Assembly: GCA_963995525.1 (NCBI GenBank)
Contig: OZ023210.1
Span: forward strand, 63,091,826 to 63,155,825
Direction: 5' to 3'
DNA: 64,000 nucleotides
Origin: Escarpia spicata
Taxonomy: Eukaryota; Annelida; Polychaeta; Sabellida; Siboglinidae
Shown: in pieces, positions 28,140-38,906 of the stretch
Layout of the letters: every line of letters begins with the position of its first letter
Numbering within the stretch: the stretch's first letter is position 1
Notes under the pieces: generated by a model
Database searches by the model: none
What the model saw: the letters and a program-made list of their open reading frames with translations, nothing else
What the model was told of the DNA's origin: nothing
Translations under genes and position numbers: made by a program

Positions 28140-30370
28140 ACTCTTTTGTGGCGAGAGCTAAAAACGATGGCGAACCAGATCACTACCTGTTTGACCAATT
28201 CACCTCACACAGTAGCGTCTATTTTGTAGTATGTTGACAAAAGTATAAAAGAAACTTCTAGAATGATCTTTTACGGGAAATTTTCCACTCGCTGTAACAC
28301 AACGTCACTGACCATAACGTCCCATGATGTGGGTTATATTCAAGTGCAAAAGCACAAAACAATGGCTAACCAAATCACTACCTGCTTGACCAACTCACGC
28401 ACACAATTACTATACGTAGCAATGTATAGTTTAATAATGTCATACAGTGTGCAACAAGTCCAGACACATCTCGAGTACGGGTTTTATAAGAGACACGAAT
28501 TTAATCGCTACCTAATATAATAATAATGACACTAGTCTATTGTTCTTCGAACATACAGAGCATTCGTTATCAGTTTTGTTTGAATTATACTGATTTATAC
28601 TGGTGTTCGATATAGTTCTTACAAACGATAGCTAATACACCTGTACTGTTCTATCACTTTGTTACGCGTCTGTTTCGAAAAAGAGGTTTGCCGACTTTAG
28701 TGTCAAGGCCACTGTCACTGAGTTGACAACGTGGCTCGCCGATAGCGCATCGCGCATAGCGTGTCGATTGTGTTTACTTCATTAATAATAACAACGACGA
28801 AAATAGATGAGACTTGAACAGGGAATACCCCTTCAAAACAGTTTACAAACAGGCTATCAACTGTGATACGGCAGGTAAGTACAAATCTCGTATGACAAAT
28901 ACTGGTATCTCGTATGTTTTATCACGGGCCGAATATCGAGATGTTCTTCCAACACACAGTCACAGAGCATTCATTACGAGTTCATACCAGTTTATACCGG
29001 TTAACAGGGAAATTTTTCACTCGCTATAACGTCACTGACCGTAACATCAAATGATGGGATTATATTCAAGCGCGAAAGCTCAAAACAATGGCTAACCAAA
29101 GCACTATCTGTATAAGCAACTCAACCTCACGCAAAAAATTACGGTCCTTGGCGGAGCCTCGGCCTATAAGCCAAGCAATCTCGTGTGTGACATATTCAAA
29201 TGGTGTTCAGTGTATTTTATTTTATTCAAACAGTGGTCGTATACCTTTACGATAATAGCTCCTATCCTTTAACATTGGGTACAATTATTTAATATGGATA
29301 AAAAATTCCCTATACTTTAACATGGTGAAAATTCCCTATGCTTTAACATGGTGAAAATTTCCTAATGACGTCACTGCATCATGACGTCACATGAAAGGAT
29401 TACATTACATACGCGCAAGTTCAAAACGCTGGCTAACCAAATCACTACCTGCTTGACCAAATCACCTCGCGTACAAAATTACGGCGCGTAGCAGTTTATA
29501 GTTTAATGACGTCACTGCATCATGACGTCACATGATAGGATTACATTACATACGCGCAAGTTCAAAACGCTGGCTAACCAAATCACTACCTGCTTGACCA
29601 ACACACATCACGTATATAATTACTGCGCGTACCATGACGTCACTCACTGACCATAACGTCACATGAAGGGATTACATTACACGCGCGCAAGTTCAATACA
29701 AGGTCTAACCAAAGCACTACCTGTTTGATCAAATCACCTCGCGTTCAAAATTACGGCGCGTAGCAGTTTATAGATTAATGACGTCACATGAAGGGATTAC
29801 ATTACATACGCGCAAGTTCAAAACGCTGGCTAACCAAATGACTACCTGCTTGACCAACTCACATCACGTATATAATTACTGCGCGTACCATGACGTCACT
29901 CACTGACCATGACGTCACATGAAGGAATTATATTACACACGCGCAAGTTCAATACAAGGTCTAACCAAAGCACTACCTGTTTGATCAAATCACCTCGCGT
30001 ACAAAATTACGGCGCGTAGCAGTTTATAGATTAATGACGTCACTGCAACATGACGTCACAAGAAGGGATTACATACGCGCAAGTTCAAAACGCTGGCAAA
30101 CCAAATCACTACCTGCTTGACCAACTCACATCACGTATATAATTACTGCGCGTACCATGACGTCACTCACTGACCGTGACATCACATGGTGGGATTACAT
30201 TACATACGCGCAAGTTCAATACAAGGTCTAACCAAAGCACTACCTGTTTGACCAAATCACCTCGCGTACAAAATTACGGCATGAAGCAGTTTATAGTTTA
30301 ATGACGTCACATGAAGGGATTACATTACATACGCGCAAGTTCAAAACGCTGGCTAACCAAATCACTTTTG
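28140..30370. repeat. Degenerate satellite, about 130-bp units in alternating types, rich in TGACGTCA
   Basis: Units carry GCGCAAGTTCAAAACGCTGG or the variant CGCAAGTTCAATACAAGGTC, then CTAACCAAATCACTACCTGC, TTGACCAA, CGTACAAAATTACGGCGCG and TGACGTCA motifs. Unit starts near 29419, 29560, 29689, 29816, 29946, 30083, 30209 and 30340 give spacings of 126-141 bp, with the two types mostly alternating. More diverged units reach back to about 28140. The palindrome TGACGTCA occurs about 12 times between 29350 and 30320. Confidence 0.85.
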
Positions 30371-30820
30371 TTAACTCATGTAGCAGTAACGTACGCTAGT
30401 AGTAAGAGACATTGATAGGCAAACATTTACAAAAAGGGTGATGGGAAGGTCGTAGATCTGTATGGTAACCAGAGATGACATAATTTGACTTATTTTACTA
30501 ATTCAATACCGATTCGTCAGGTTTGGACCTATGTTAAAGTTGTAAATGTATAGGTTAGGAGAGGCCTACACCTAAACAAATGGTCGACAACCTATGACAT
30601 ATAAGAAAAGACACCACTTTCCGCCAGGGATGATGTTAGTGGTTCCTGATCTATCCGCCAGGAGGCTCTATTGCACGCTAGCGTGCAAGAGACACGAATT
30701 TGGGCAGTATTCGAACATTTAGTTCACAACTTATCCGCCAGGAGGCACCAATTGTAGTTCATGATATATCCGCCAGGGGGATCTAAGTCACGAAAACCCC
30801 ACTAAGTGGCGCTGTTTGAG
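30371..30820. other. Flank of the Kolobok-like element with repeated CCGCCAGGAGG motif
   Basis: No gene. The motif TATCCGCCAGGAGGC or close variants occurs at about 30619, 30651, 30731 and 30766. Confidence 0.6.
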
Positions 30821-30824
30821 TTAA
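30821..30824. repeat. TTAA target-site duplication, left
   Basis: TTAA directly precedes the terminal repeat AGGGAATAAAAACA at 30825. The same TTAA follows the inverted copy at 43549-43552. Confidence 0.85.
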
Positions 30825-30997
30825 AGGGAATAAAAACAAGGCATTAGCTAAAATCCATTTTCCATGTGTACACAAAGATTAACATTGTATGTAACATTTG
30901 ACAACATTTAAAAAATACGTTTGTAGACAAAATTCTATTTTAAACCCGTCTGTGTAGAGATTCCCGCAGAAAGTTGAAATTTAATGAGCTAGGCGAT

Positions 30998-31017
30998 CAC
31001 GTGGTATCGTGACGTCA
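30998..31017 (+). promoter_or_regulatory. E-box CACGTG (30998) and CRE palindrome TGACGTCA (31010) upstream of the ballast-like gene
   Basis: Two perfect palindromic bZIP/bHLH-type sites lie 70-90 bp before the chosen start at 31087. TGACGTCA is the consensus CREB/ATF site. The function is inferred only from the motif and its position. Confidence 0.45.
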
Positions 31018-31086
31018 AAGATGACTCTCGGCTTTGTTGACATCTATGCATCGCCATTGTTGTTCTCTCCATTCTCTTGTAACATC

Positions 31087-31277
31087 ATGGCTAGTGGGAG
31101 TTTCCCAGAGTTTCAAGTGAAATCATACGATTTTGAGCCACTAGCGGGAACGGTTACAGCGGATGATTCGTCTGATTCCGCTCTTTCCGAGCATTTCAGC
31201 GACGGTAGCGAAGAAGATGATGCGGAGTCGGACAGTCACAATGTGAATGTTCGCTCAGCCTCAGGCAACACCGACTG
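31087..31277 (+). CDS. P2X7-ballast-like protein, exon 1 (acidic N-terminus)
   Basis: First exon of a small gene encoding a stand-alone protein like the cytoplasmic C-terminal ballast domain of P2X7. I chose the ATG at 31087 (ATCATGG, A at -3 and G at +4), giving MASGSFPEFQVKSYDFEPLA. An in-frame ATG at 31021 would add 22 residues. The exon continues as an acidic Ser/Asp/Glu-rich stretch (DDSSDSALSEHFSDGSEEDD) and ends GAC TG before gtaagc. The split codon is completed by exon 2 to give Trp, the first residue of the conserved WCSCGNC motif. There are no transmembrane segments, so it is not an ion channel. Confidence 0.82.
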
Positions 31278-32411
31278 GTAAGCTGCAACTTCATTATAAT
31301 GACACATATGGTGTGAAAACTTCGACAACAACACTGATATCGTTTTAGTACGACGTTATATTATAAAATGCGGTGTCAAAGCTGTACAGAGAGTTAGCTA
31401 GAGGTTGTAGCTAAGTAGGTCATCGGACGAAGTAATTGTAAACAGACTTGTCAATGTCAAAGACAAACTTCACAAAGTTACGAACCGTCGAACGTCGTAA
31501 GCATGGTTGTCTGGTTTATGCGGATCGAGTTTAGGACGTTATAGCTACTTACGATATCACCCCTCTGGAGAAAACCCACACTTTTAGATAGGACAGTTGT
31601 TCGCGAGATGATCATAATATGATTATGTCATTTATGTGGAACAATGATTTGTATTACTCTGAGTCTGACACACAACAGTATAGCTACTATATAATCAAAA
31701 TAAACTAAAATAAACATTAAAACAACATGCAGAACAATTGAATAATTATGGTAATGGGTTATAGCCTGAAGGGTTATGTCCTAGACCTAGGGGTTTAGTG
31801 TAACCCTAGGGTCTTATATGTGAGATGTTACCAGTGGGTATGTATGTGCCCTACGACTATGTCCATAAAAATCATAAGGACATAGCATTTTTAATCACAG
31901 TTTTGTGTGACATATTTATTACAAATTCATCAAGCAAGTTTTAGAACACAATTTTACTGGGTTGAATCATTACAAATTCATCAAGCAAGTTTCATAACAC
32001 AGTGTTACTGGGATGAATCATTCCAAATGTTGGTAACTGTGTAGACCTGGTAACAACCAGACAGCAGCACACAATGTGAATCACCACACAGTGCACAGAC
32101 AATGGTTATAAGCCAAACAACACCCATGGGAATACTTCCCCTGCAGGCAGATGAGAATATGGCTTCTGCAAATACCTGCCCATTGATAAACAAGTTATCT
32201 AGTCCATTTTGTTGATTACTTTACCTATGACATGCTAATAAATAGCTTAGCCTCACATCTACAGACCAATTATCTTTACAGGGCAACTTCCCATCCCTTT
32301 AGGTGATAATTGTAAACATCTTGTCCACCACATAAGCTTACCTCCCAATTAGGGAGATTAACCCCAGCATATAAACCTTCATCAACTGTCATTAATTGCA
32401 ATTGACATAAG

Positions 32412-33314
32412 ACAGGGTTCGCACAATCTTGAAAAGACCTTGAATTTGAAAGTCTCATGAAAAAGCCTTAAATTAAAAAAAAGGCCTTGAAAATTGATCA
32501 AATGTCCTGAAAAGCCCTTTAATTTTGCCTCAATAAATTTTCCCAAAGCTGGAATCGGAATTACATCAATGTTTATATTTAAAATGTTTTGAAATTCAAA
32601 ATGCAAGACATGAAAATGAATTAAACATGGAAGTCAATCTTTCGCCTTATATATATATATATTTATTACAAATTCGGAGTTTCTTCCCGTAACACACTTG
32701 GCTATTTCTGTTTTGCTATAATCTCACTAGGTTGACTGTCGGCTCGCCACTTGCTATTGACCGCCATTTTCATTGACACATTTCGCCAGTTCGATGTGTA
32801 TTGTGTTTGACTAGGCATGCATGCAATTGACAAATAATGGGAAAGAGCTTATTCAATTTGAAGTGGTTGACCCAGTAGGGGTGGGCGAGAGAATGGAAAG
32901 ACGATCCTCACAAAGCGAACTGTTTTGCGTGTCGGAAGACCATTGATTTGGGAAAGATGGTAGAAAATGCATTGAAATTGCACATGAAGAGCTGGAAACA
33001 CAAATCAAACAATTAAATGTTGGGTTTATCGAGCATGCATCTCTTCATCACTACAAGTACATCGACGAGTAACAAATTAAAAATTGATCCTAAAAGCAAA
33101 ACATTGGCAAGTGATGCATCAGCAGATTTGACAACACCATGCGATATGGCAGTGCCTGTTGATATAATATATGTATATATACACACATATATATATATAT
33201 ATATATAATAGTGAATATGATATCGTTTTTGGCCTTCAAAATTGAATTTCTGACACTTGAAATGGTCCTAAAAGGCCTTAAAATTTGGTTGCTGAAAATA
33301 TGTATGAACCCTGT
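32412..33314 (+). mobile_element. Internally deleted hAT element nested in the ballast gene's first intron
   Basis: The termini are inverted: ACAGGGTTCGCACAATCTTG at the left and TGTATGAACCCTGT at the right, with CCTTGAA/AAAGGCC-rich subterminal DNA typical of a common hAT group. At 32837 an ATG opens a BED-type zinc-finger relic, MGKSLFNLKWLT, then (after one in-frame stop) NCFACRKTIDLGKMVENALK and HMKSWKH. The rest of the transposase is absent, so this is a non-autonomous copy. It inserted after the host transposon formed its intron. I could not settle a clean 8-bp target duplication (only TAAGA-like similarity). Confidence 0.75.
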
Positions 33315-33604
33315 AAGAGTCAACAGTAGAACACAGGCTTATATGCATCAACTCCAAAATTCCTTTACTACTTCATGAGTATTTTGGTTGTTTATTTGAT
33401 GCGTATATCAATGTACCTGTTATCATAAATATATGTTTATAAGTTGCTGTAAACTGATGTGGGTAGTGCCAGTAACCCAACATATAATAAAAAATTTCAT
33501 TTTTTTAAAAGCAAACATAATATTGCGTATGGCCACATTAGACTTGAACATTGTGTTATTTAAAAAAAAAGCAACTGTTATTCTGGAGTTATGTCTTTTT
33601 ACAG

Positions 33605-33826
33605 GTGTTCATGCGGCAACTGTCGGATTATGCCGACAGAATATGAAAGCATATGTTGTCAAGAAATCTGTGCAGTTGCCAATAAAACTGGCAATGCACA
33701 TATTAAATGCATCACAGAACATGATGGGTTTGCCCCAAATTTCCTCAACCACCATGTTGTGGAGTTGGCAGTGTTTGAGTTTAACGGTACTGATGGCCCA
33801 CTTGACGACAATGATGAAATACACAA
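33605..33826 (+). CDS. P2X7-ballast-like protein, exon 2 (Cys-rich zinc-binding segment)
   Basis: The acceptor tttttacag is followed by G TGT TCA TGC, which completes Trp and gives WCSCGNCRIMPTEYESICCQ, then EHDGFAPNFLNHHVVELAVF. The exon ends CAC AA before gtaagt. The C-x-C-x2-C then CC pattern corresponds to the cysteine cluster that holds zinc in the P2X7 ballast domain. The phase matches exons 1 and 3 exactly (191, 222 and 157 nt; 570 nt total). The frame is intact. Confidence 0.85.
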
Positions 33827-34117
33827 GTAAGTATCACGATAAGGTATAAAGCCAGATAAAACAACGTGGTGTAATTCAATTCAACCTTTCCCTCGTACAT
33901 CTGTACTTAGGTTATACATGATAAAAATGCCAGAACTAAAATGGAAATTGGCCAATTAAAAATATACTGTCCTTGAAATTGTTAAAACCTTAAAAGTATC
34001 CACTACACAGTGTATCCTGAAACATGGTGATTACATCACTGATGTAATCGATGATGATTAATGTTATCATGTACATCAGTACAAATCAATAGGTAATCTA
34101 ATGCCATTGTTTTACAG

Positions 34118-34274
34118 CATCTACAGACATGTTGCGTATCGACGATTTGTCATGTGGATATGGCATCGCCTAGGACGCTACAACCGGAAGATTCTGCCAT
34201 CGTGTGTTGTCAATGCAATTCGCACTGCATTTCCATCTGCAATCTACGTCGGATTTCGGTATGCACGGCCATGA
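34118..34274 (+). CDS. P2X7-ballast-like protein, exon 3 (C-terminus and stop)
   Basis: After ttttacag the exon gives C ATC TAC AGA CAT, encoding NIYRHVAYRRFVMWIWHRLG, then NRKILPSCVVNAIRTAFPS and YVGFRYARP followed by TGA at 34272-34274. The YRHxAYRxF, ILPSC-x3-IRxxFP and GFxY motifs are the signature end of the P2X7 C-terminal domain in vertebrates. The whole protein is 189 residues with no disabling change, so it is probably expressed or was until recently. The stop lies 7 bp from the stop of the convergent transposase gene. Confidence 0.88.
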
Positions 34275-34281
34275 ATGGGGA

Positions 34282-34460
34282 CTACTGGTATCGGGAACGA
34301 TGTCTGTCTATCAGGACTTGCTTTGGGACATGCTGGTAGGATGCTGTTAGTGGGGGTGGTGCTACGATGCCAGTCTGTGCAGCGGCTTCTAGTGCCTTGC
34401 TGTAGCTGGGGAACTCCAGGCGACGTTTCTTGACAGCGTCCATAAGCTTTATGACGTACT
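34282..34460 (-). CDS. THAP transposase, last exon
   Basis: The acceptor ttattacag is followed by AG TAC GTC, completing a Glu codon from the exon at 35053-34899. It encodes EYVIKLMDAVKKRRLEFPSY, then KALEAAAQTGIVAPPPLTAS and a basic tail ending HRSRYQ and TAG at 34284-34282. The short C-terminal region is lysine/arginine-rich, as in related transposases. Confidence 0.7.
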
Positions 34461-34898
34461 CTGTAATAAATACAATGCTATTATTATACCATATGACTGC
34501 GATTTCACTCAGTTGTTTCACCCTGACAGCAAACGAATAATTATCCCCAATTAATGTTCATCTGTAATCATAAATATATATTCACAGCATGCATTGATCT
34601 GGTGCATTTTTTTACCTGACCAAAATAAATTGCAATCCTTTGATACCTCAAACTGCACACATCATTGAAAATCTAAAAACATCCAACAACACCCCTTTAT
34701 TGATGCTCCAAAAAACACCAACCTCCCTTTTATTATCTATTCAAACAGTTCACACACATCATGCACCCCGCACCTACAAGCCTGAAATATACATCTGTTG
34801 AAATTTACATGGTCTTATTTTATTTAAAAAATATAGTGCAGGTCCAACGTAATCATACCTTAAAACATCCAATTGCACAAGGGAAGCTGTGAACTCAC

Positions 34899-35053
34899 CA
34901 TAAGTAACCTTCTCCTTGACAGGCTTCACGACTGCTTCTTGTCCCTTCTTCGACTTTGGGTAAACCACCTTCCACTGCAATTTCCCTTCTGCCTGGGTTC
35001 TGGCCTGTGGGCGGTCCGCATTCTCATTGTAGTGCAGGATGGCCAGACATATC
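34899..35053 (-). CDS. THAP transposase, penultimate exon
   Basis: Flanked by a ctatatag acceptor and gtgagt donor on the minus strand. It encodes ICLAILHYNENADRPQARTQ, then EGKLQWKVVYPKSKKGQEAV and KEKVTYG. The family usually has an R-x-QLAVLDHN-like stretch here, after the last part of the catalytic core, so this exon is the start of the C-terminal region. Between this exon and the one at 38343-38157 about 150 residues expected for the family are not found; the intervening DNA holds TTLL exons and the gap. Confidence 0.7.
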
Positions 35054-35754
35054 CTATATAGCATCATATGTAAACCAGTGAGCAGTCTAGTGATTGAACA
35101 ATAATGAAGGTGTACAAGATGTCACCTACTGTGTATTGCCATTAATATAAATACATTTGTAAATTGTAATTTCAAGACAATTTCATTACAAAAACCTAAA
35201 ATATGGAAGGCCATTATAACTAGAAATAGCCAGCTTACACCTGCACATGGAGCAACAAACCAAGAACATTCGAAATTCGTTTCATGTAACATATATAAGC
35301 ACAACATCTAAACTAAAAACAAGTAAATACTACAATGTTTTCTCCAATACTTCACCAATTGCTACATCATAGACCAATGGTTCAATGAGCATAGAAAGGG
35401 GCAAATGAACATCGTTGAGGAATTATTTTTATCATGCTCCAAATTTAGCATATCAAAGTGGGTGTTTATATATACTAATTTTCCATAATTTTTAGCTATA
35501 TGTTGACATAACACTGAAATGTTATTTGTGTGATTCAAATATGCTGTGTTTGAGGATAGCATTATAATGCATAGTGAGTGTCACCTGCACTGTGAGACTA
35601 CGACACAGAGTGGTAGTGATCAATGAACCCACCTCACTGTCATGCCTGCATACCAGAAGTGGGTAGACTTTGGCAGGAAGTGAACTTTTTGAAAACCCCC
35701 AAAGACAAGTCCTGTTACTAATAGTTACAAAGTCATGATCTCTGCTGTTTCCAG

Positions 35755-35837
35755 CCAGCTTCAGCCAGGGGAATTGGCATCCGCGTCATTCACAAATGGA
35801 ATCAGATTCCAAAACGACGACAAGTGATTGTGCAGAG
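35755..35837 (+). CDS. TTLL4: TTLL4-like tubulin polyglutamylase exon A
   Basis: The exon follows a ttccag acceptor and ends CAG AG before gtaggg. It encodes PASARGIGIRVIHKWNQIPK and RRQVIVQ(R), the start of the ATP-grasp core of TTLL4-type enzymes, which add glutamate side chains to tubulin. The split Arg codon is completed at 36322. It stands between the penultimate transposase exon and the 36322 exon, on the opposite strand to the transposase. Confidence 0.85.
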
Positions 35838-36321
35838 GTAGGGACCAATATGCATGTTTGCGTAGACATGTTAATTCATCTAGAGTTTCTTTGAATATTG
35901 GTGTACCAGGTTAGAGAAGATGAAAATGAACAACCCTAGAATAAGAAATAGGCAACTGGTTTGTTGGGTGACCAATTTTATCCTGTTTTTACTGAAAAGC
36001 AGGATATTTTTATTGGAAGGGTCAGGAGATTTTAATAATTTTACTCTAAATTCAGGAGATCGCGCGTCATATTTGTAGATGTCATATGACAAAACACAGT
36101 TCAACCGCAAAATAATATCATATTTATTCATTTAAATCACCTCTTATTTTAGACTATTTACTTTTACCTAAATATGTAAATAATTTTAGCAACTTTATAT
36201 AAAGCACCAGAGAATTTTATTTAAGTGGATTCTTGCATTGTACAATTTTACATTACTGTATAATTGATGTAATGTCGCCAGTCTTGAGTGTTGTGACTGC
36301 GAGTCTGTCGTGTTCTGTCAG

Positions 36322-36450
36322 GTACCTGTCCCGTCCTTACTTGATCAATGGCAGCAAGTTTGACCTGCGACTCTACGTCTACGTCACGTCCTACGACCCA
36401 CTCAGGATCTACCTGTATGATGACGGTCTCGTCAGATTCGCCTCATGCAA
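36322..36450 (+). CDS. TTLL4: TTLL4-like tubulin polyglutamylase exon B
   Basis: The acceptor ctgtcag precedes G TAC CTG TCC; the exon ends TGC AA before gtaatg. It encodes [20 protein letters not shown], then [20 protein letters not shown] and ASCK. KFDLRxYVxVTS and the DGLVRFAS block are diagnostic of the TTL/TTLL catalytic domain (ATP-grasp, Mg-ATP and tubulin-tail binding). 129 nt, in phase with both neighbours. It is very close to vertebrate TTLL4, so this is a real host gene and not a transposon ORF. Confidence 0.93.
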
Positions 36451-36879
36451 GTAATGTCCAACAGGGGGTAAAATGGGGTAGAAATGGGTGATGTCGGGTA
36501 GATTGTATAAAACCTTGCAAACATGCCGGTTTTGGGGTTAGACATTTTTGAAACTAAATGTAAAATTCGATGTAAAATGAAGCAACATCTGGTAGATTTC
36601 ATCAGAACTCTTCACAGTTTAATTCTGATGCAGTTAAAGGTTTATCATGTTATACCTACATCAACAAAATTCTGCCTAGCGACTTTCTGTCACTTGGAAA
36701 AAAATCTATAAATACGGGATATGGCAATAGTCATCCTGAAATTAAAACAGTTGACTGAATCGAGGTTGCTCTTAAGCTGATTGGTGTAAGTATTGACATT
36801 ATAAGCTTAGATACTTAGTGGTGTGATGTTTAACAGGTCTGTGTGAGATGTCTAGTGCTGTAGTGTAGTGTGTAGTTTG

Positions 36880-37430
36880 TGCCTCATACTCTCGCTTTCA
36901 GCTACAGCCGCCAGATAGCTCCTTGGAGTGAAAAGGGAGCCAAGTGCGTAAGTCACCCCTGCTGGTACATAGCCTCTCCATAGACAAGACTCTAGCACAA
37001 CCTCCGGATGCACTGCGGATACTGGGCACCTTGTGGCCCCAAGCTGATATGCTAGGGATCTCATAACAGGTTGCAGCCTTAAAGGTTCAGTATGCAAGGC
37101 CCACCAGCGTGTGGATACGTCCCGATGATGTCCCATTCCAACTCCCAACTATGGGTAAATAGTACTGGGCAGATCACGCTCACTAGCCATGGTAGGCAGG
37201 TGATCTAGGAGAAGGAAAACCGCACTAGCAGGTCAGCCAGGACAGCGCTGCTGAGTGACTGTGATGTCCCAAATCATATGGTGGTCCAAGTAACAGTGAG
37301 AGAGGGCTACCCCGTCCGGAACAACCGACACGCCGTCTACCTTGGCAGCGGCGAGAGGTCAACGGAGTCCAAGGGATCGTCCAGCCGGCAGCGATCCAGA
37401 TGTTAGAGTGCATTTATGTATCAGGTTCTG
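36880..37430. other. GC-richer insertion in the TTLL intron, probable retrotransposon 5' fragment
   Basis: This block (about 36880-37430) is more GC-rich than the intron around it and has phrases such as CACTAGCCATGGTAGGCAGG and ATAGACAAGACTCTAGCACA that I associate with untranslated leaders of LINEs, but I cannot place the family. No coding frame was identified. Confidence 0.35.
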
Positions 37431-37496
37431 TCTGGAAGCCTGTTATTGTGACACCAAAGTGTTTAGCTGTTTGTAACTGAAGCCACCGTGTTTCAG

Positions 37497-37613
37497 ATAC
37501 TCGTACTCCACAAAGACTCTGAGCAACCGCTACATGCATCTAACTAACTACAGCATCAACAAACGCAACGACGGCTACAAACAAAACGATGACGAGAACG
37601 TGTGTCAGGGACA
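37497..37613 (+). CDS. TTLL4: TTLL4-like tubulin polyglutamylase exon C, cut by assembly gap
   Basis: After tttcag the exon starts A TAC TCG TAC, completing Lys, and encodes YSYSTKTLSNRYMHLTNYSI, then NKRNDGYKQNDDENVCQG up to the first N at 37614. HLTNYSINK is the strongly conserved TTLL signature. The exon is open when the sequence is lost. The next expected segment (HKWALKALW-like) is not found after the gap; instead the right side of the gap is transposon DNA. Confidence 0.93.
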
Positions 37614-37813
37614 NNNNNNNNNNNNNNNNNNNNNNNNNNNNNNNNNNNNNNNNNNNNNNNNNNNNNNNNNNNNNNNNNNNNNNNNNNNNNNNNNNNNNNN
37701 NNNNNNNNNNNNNNNNNNNNNNNNNNNNNNNNNNNNNNNNNNNNNNNNNNNNNNNNNNNNNNNNNNNNNNNNNNNNNNNNNNNNNNNNNNNNNNNNNNNN
37801 NNNNNNNNNNNNN
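37614..37813. other. Assembly gap, exactly 200 N
   Basis: The round length suggests a scaffolding placeholder, not a measured distance. Open frames across the N run have no meaning. Confidence 0.99.
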
Positions 37814-38156
37814 ACAAACATTTAACCTTCATCCACTAATAGTGAACCAGTGTATTTCTTTCTATGTATATAATTGGGGCATTGTCCCCTAACCATTATT
37901 TTTATTTGCCATATAATGATCATTCTATCAGCAAGCAGATACTGGTTCGATATATTCAATTACAACAATTGGAACAGTCATACTTTTACTCATAGATTGT
38001 CACGTATATGTTTTTGTATGCATGCACATGTACTCTCCGCCTGTCTGCTAGCAATCTAATTAGACTATCTTTGCCTGAAAAGCGTTGGATATACAATGAA
38101 CTTAATAAAAAGTTGCAGTAGAAACCAATTTGCACTGTTTCATGCAATTGACCTAC

Positions 38157-38343
38157 CTTTGGCGACATGCCATACATCAAACTGATGTTGTATAGTAGGC
38201 TGTTGTTCTCGCATGTACTTCTTTATCTGGACATGTCGGTCGGTGACAAACCTGTTTGGTTTGCATCCACGGGACTGGAGAAATGCAAGCGCTCGTTTCA
38301 GGCCTTCCAGTTCCATATGCACAGAACTGCTGACCTCGTTGCT
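38157..38343 (-). CDS. THAP transposase, exon 3 (second catalytic Asp and HQFDVWH motif)
   Basis: The minus-strand acceptor ttttcag precedes AGC AAC GAG; the exon ends AAA G before gtaggt. It encodes SNEVSSSVHMELEGLKRALA, then NRFVTDRHVQIKKYMRE and PTIQHQFDVWHVAK. The Asp of VTDRHVQI is the probable second acidic residue of the DDE/D catalytic triad, and HQFDVWHxAK is a strongly conserved block of this family. The third catalytic acidic residue should lie in the segment missing between here and 35053. Confidence 0.8.
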
Positions 38344-38906
38344 CTGAAAAAAAATTATTAAAAAGAAATAACTACAGTTACACTTTCTGAAAGTTACACT
38401 TCTTGGGACTGTCACTCCAGGATTGGTCTGCAAGCACAACAGGCGCTGCCCACCAACCACTGACTATCCAGGCCCAGAACCTATTGTCTATAATTACCCA
38501 TCAGGTTACTACTGTACCAATGGCCATTTTATTGTGTACGGTTACCCCTGCCTGAATGACAAGCACACACAGTACTCTAATTAGTAATACAGACCCGTTA
38601 TCCAAAATTTGTTATTTGTAAATACTTAATGAAAATTAATTGGCAATTAATTAAATTAGTATAAGTGAACATTAATTAATAATTTAATACATGGAATTAA
38701 CCCATAATGATATATATATATATAAACACATATATATATATATTTATTTATGTGCTGTACATTGTATAAAACGCATGTTTAATGCGTACAGTGTATTATA
38801 TGCTAGGATGTTCATAAGAATTATTGCTATACAAATGCAGTATTATATTGCAATAAACAAATGTAATTATATATTATAATTATGAAGGAGTTGTAATTTT
38901 AAATAC

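Noticed and set aside
31009..31086. Upstream start for the ballast-like gene (GTG at 31009 or ATG at 31021)
   Set aside because: GTG is not expected as a start in animals. ATG 31021 is possible, but ATG 31087 has better context and begins a sequence more like the family's start.
31087..34274. A complete P2X receptor gene
   Set aside because: No transmembrane segments or ATP-binding ectodomain are encoded; only the C-terminal ballast-type domain is present.
37534..37892. Open frames crossing the N run
   Set aside because: They are created by unknown bases and have no meaning beyond the TTLL exon ending at 37613.
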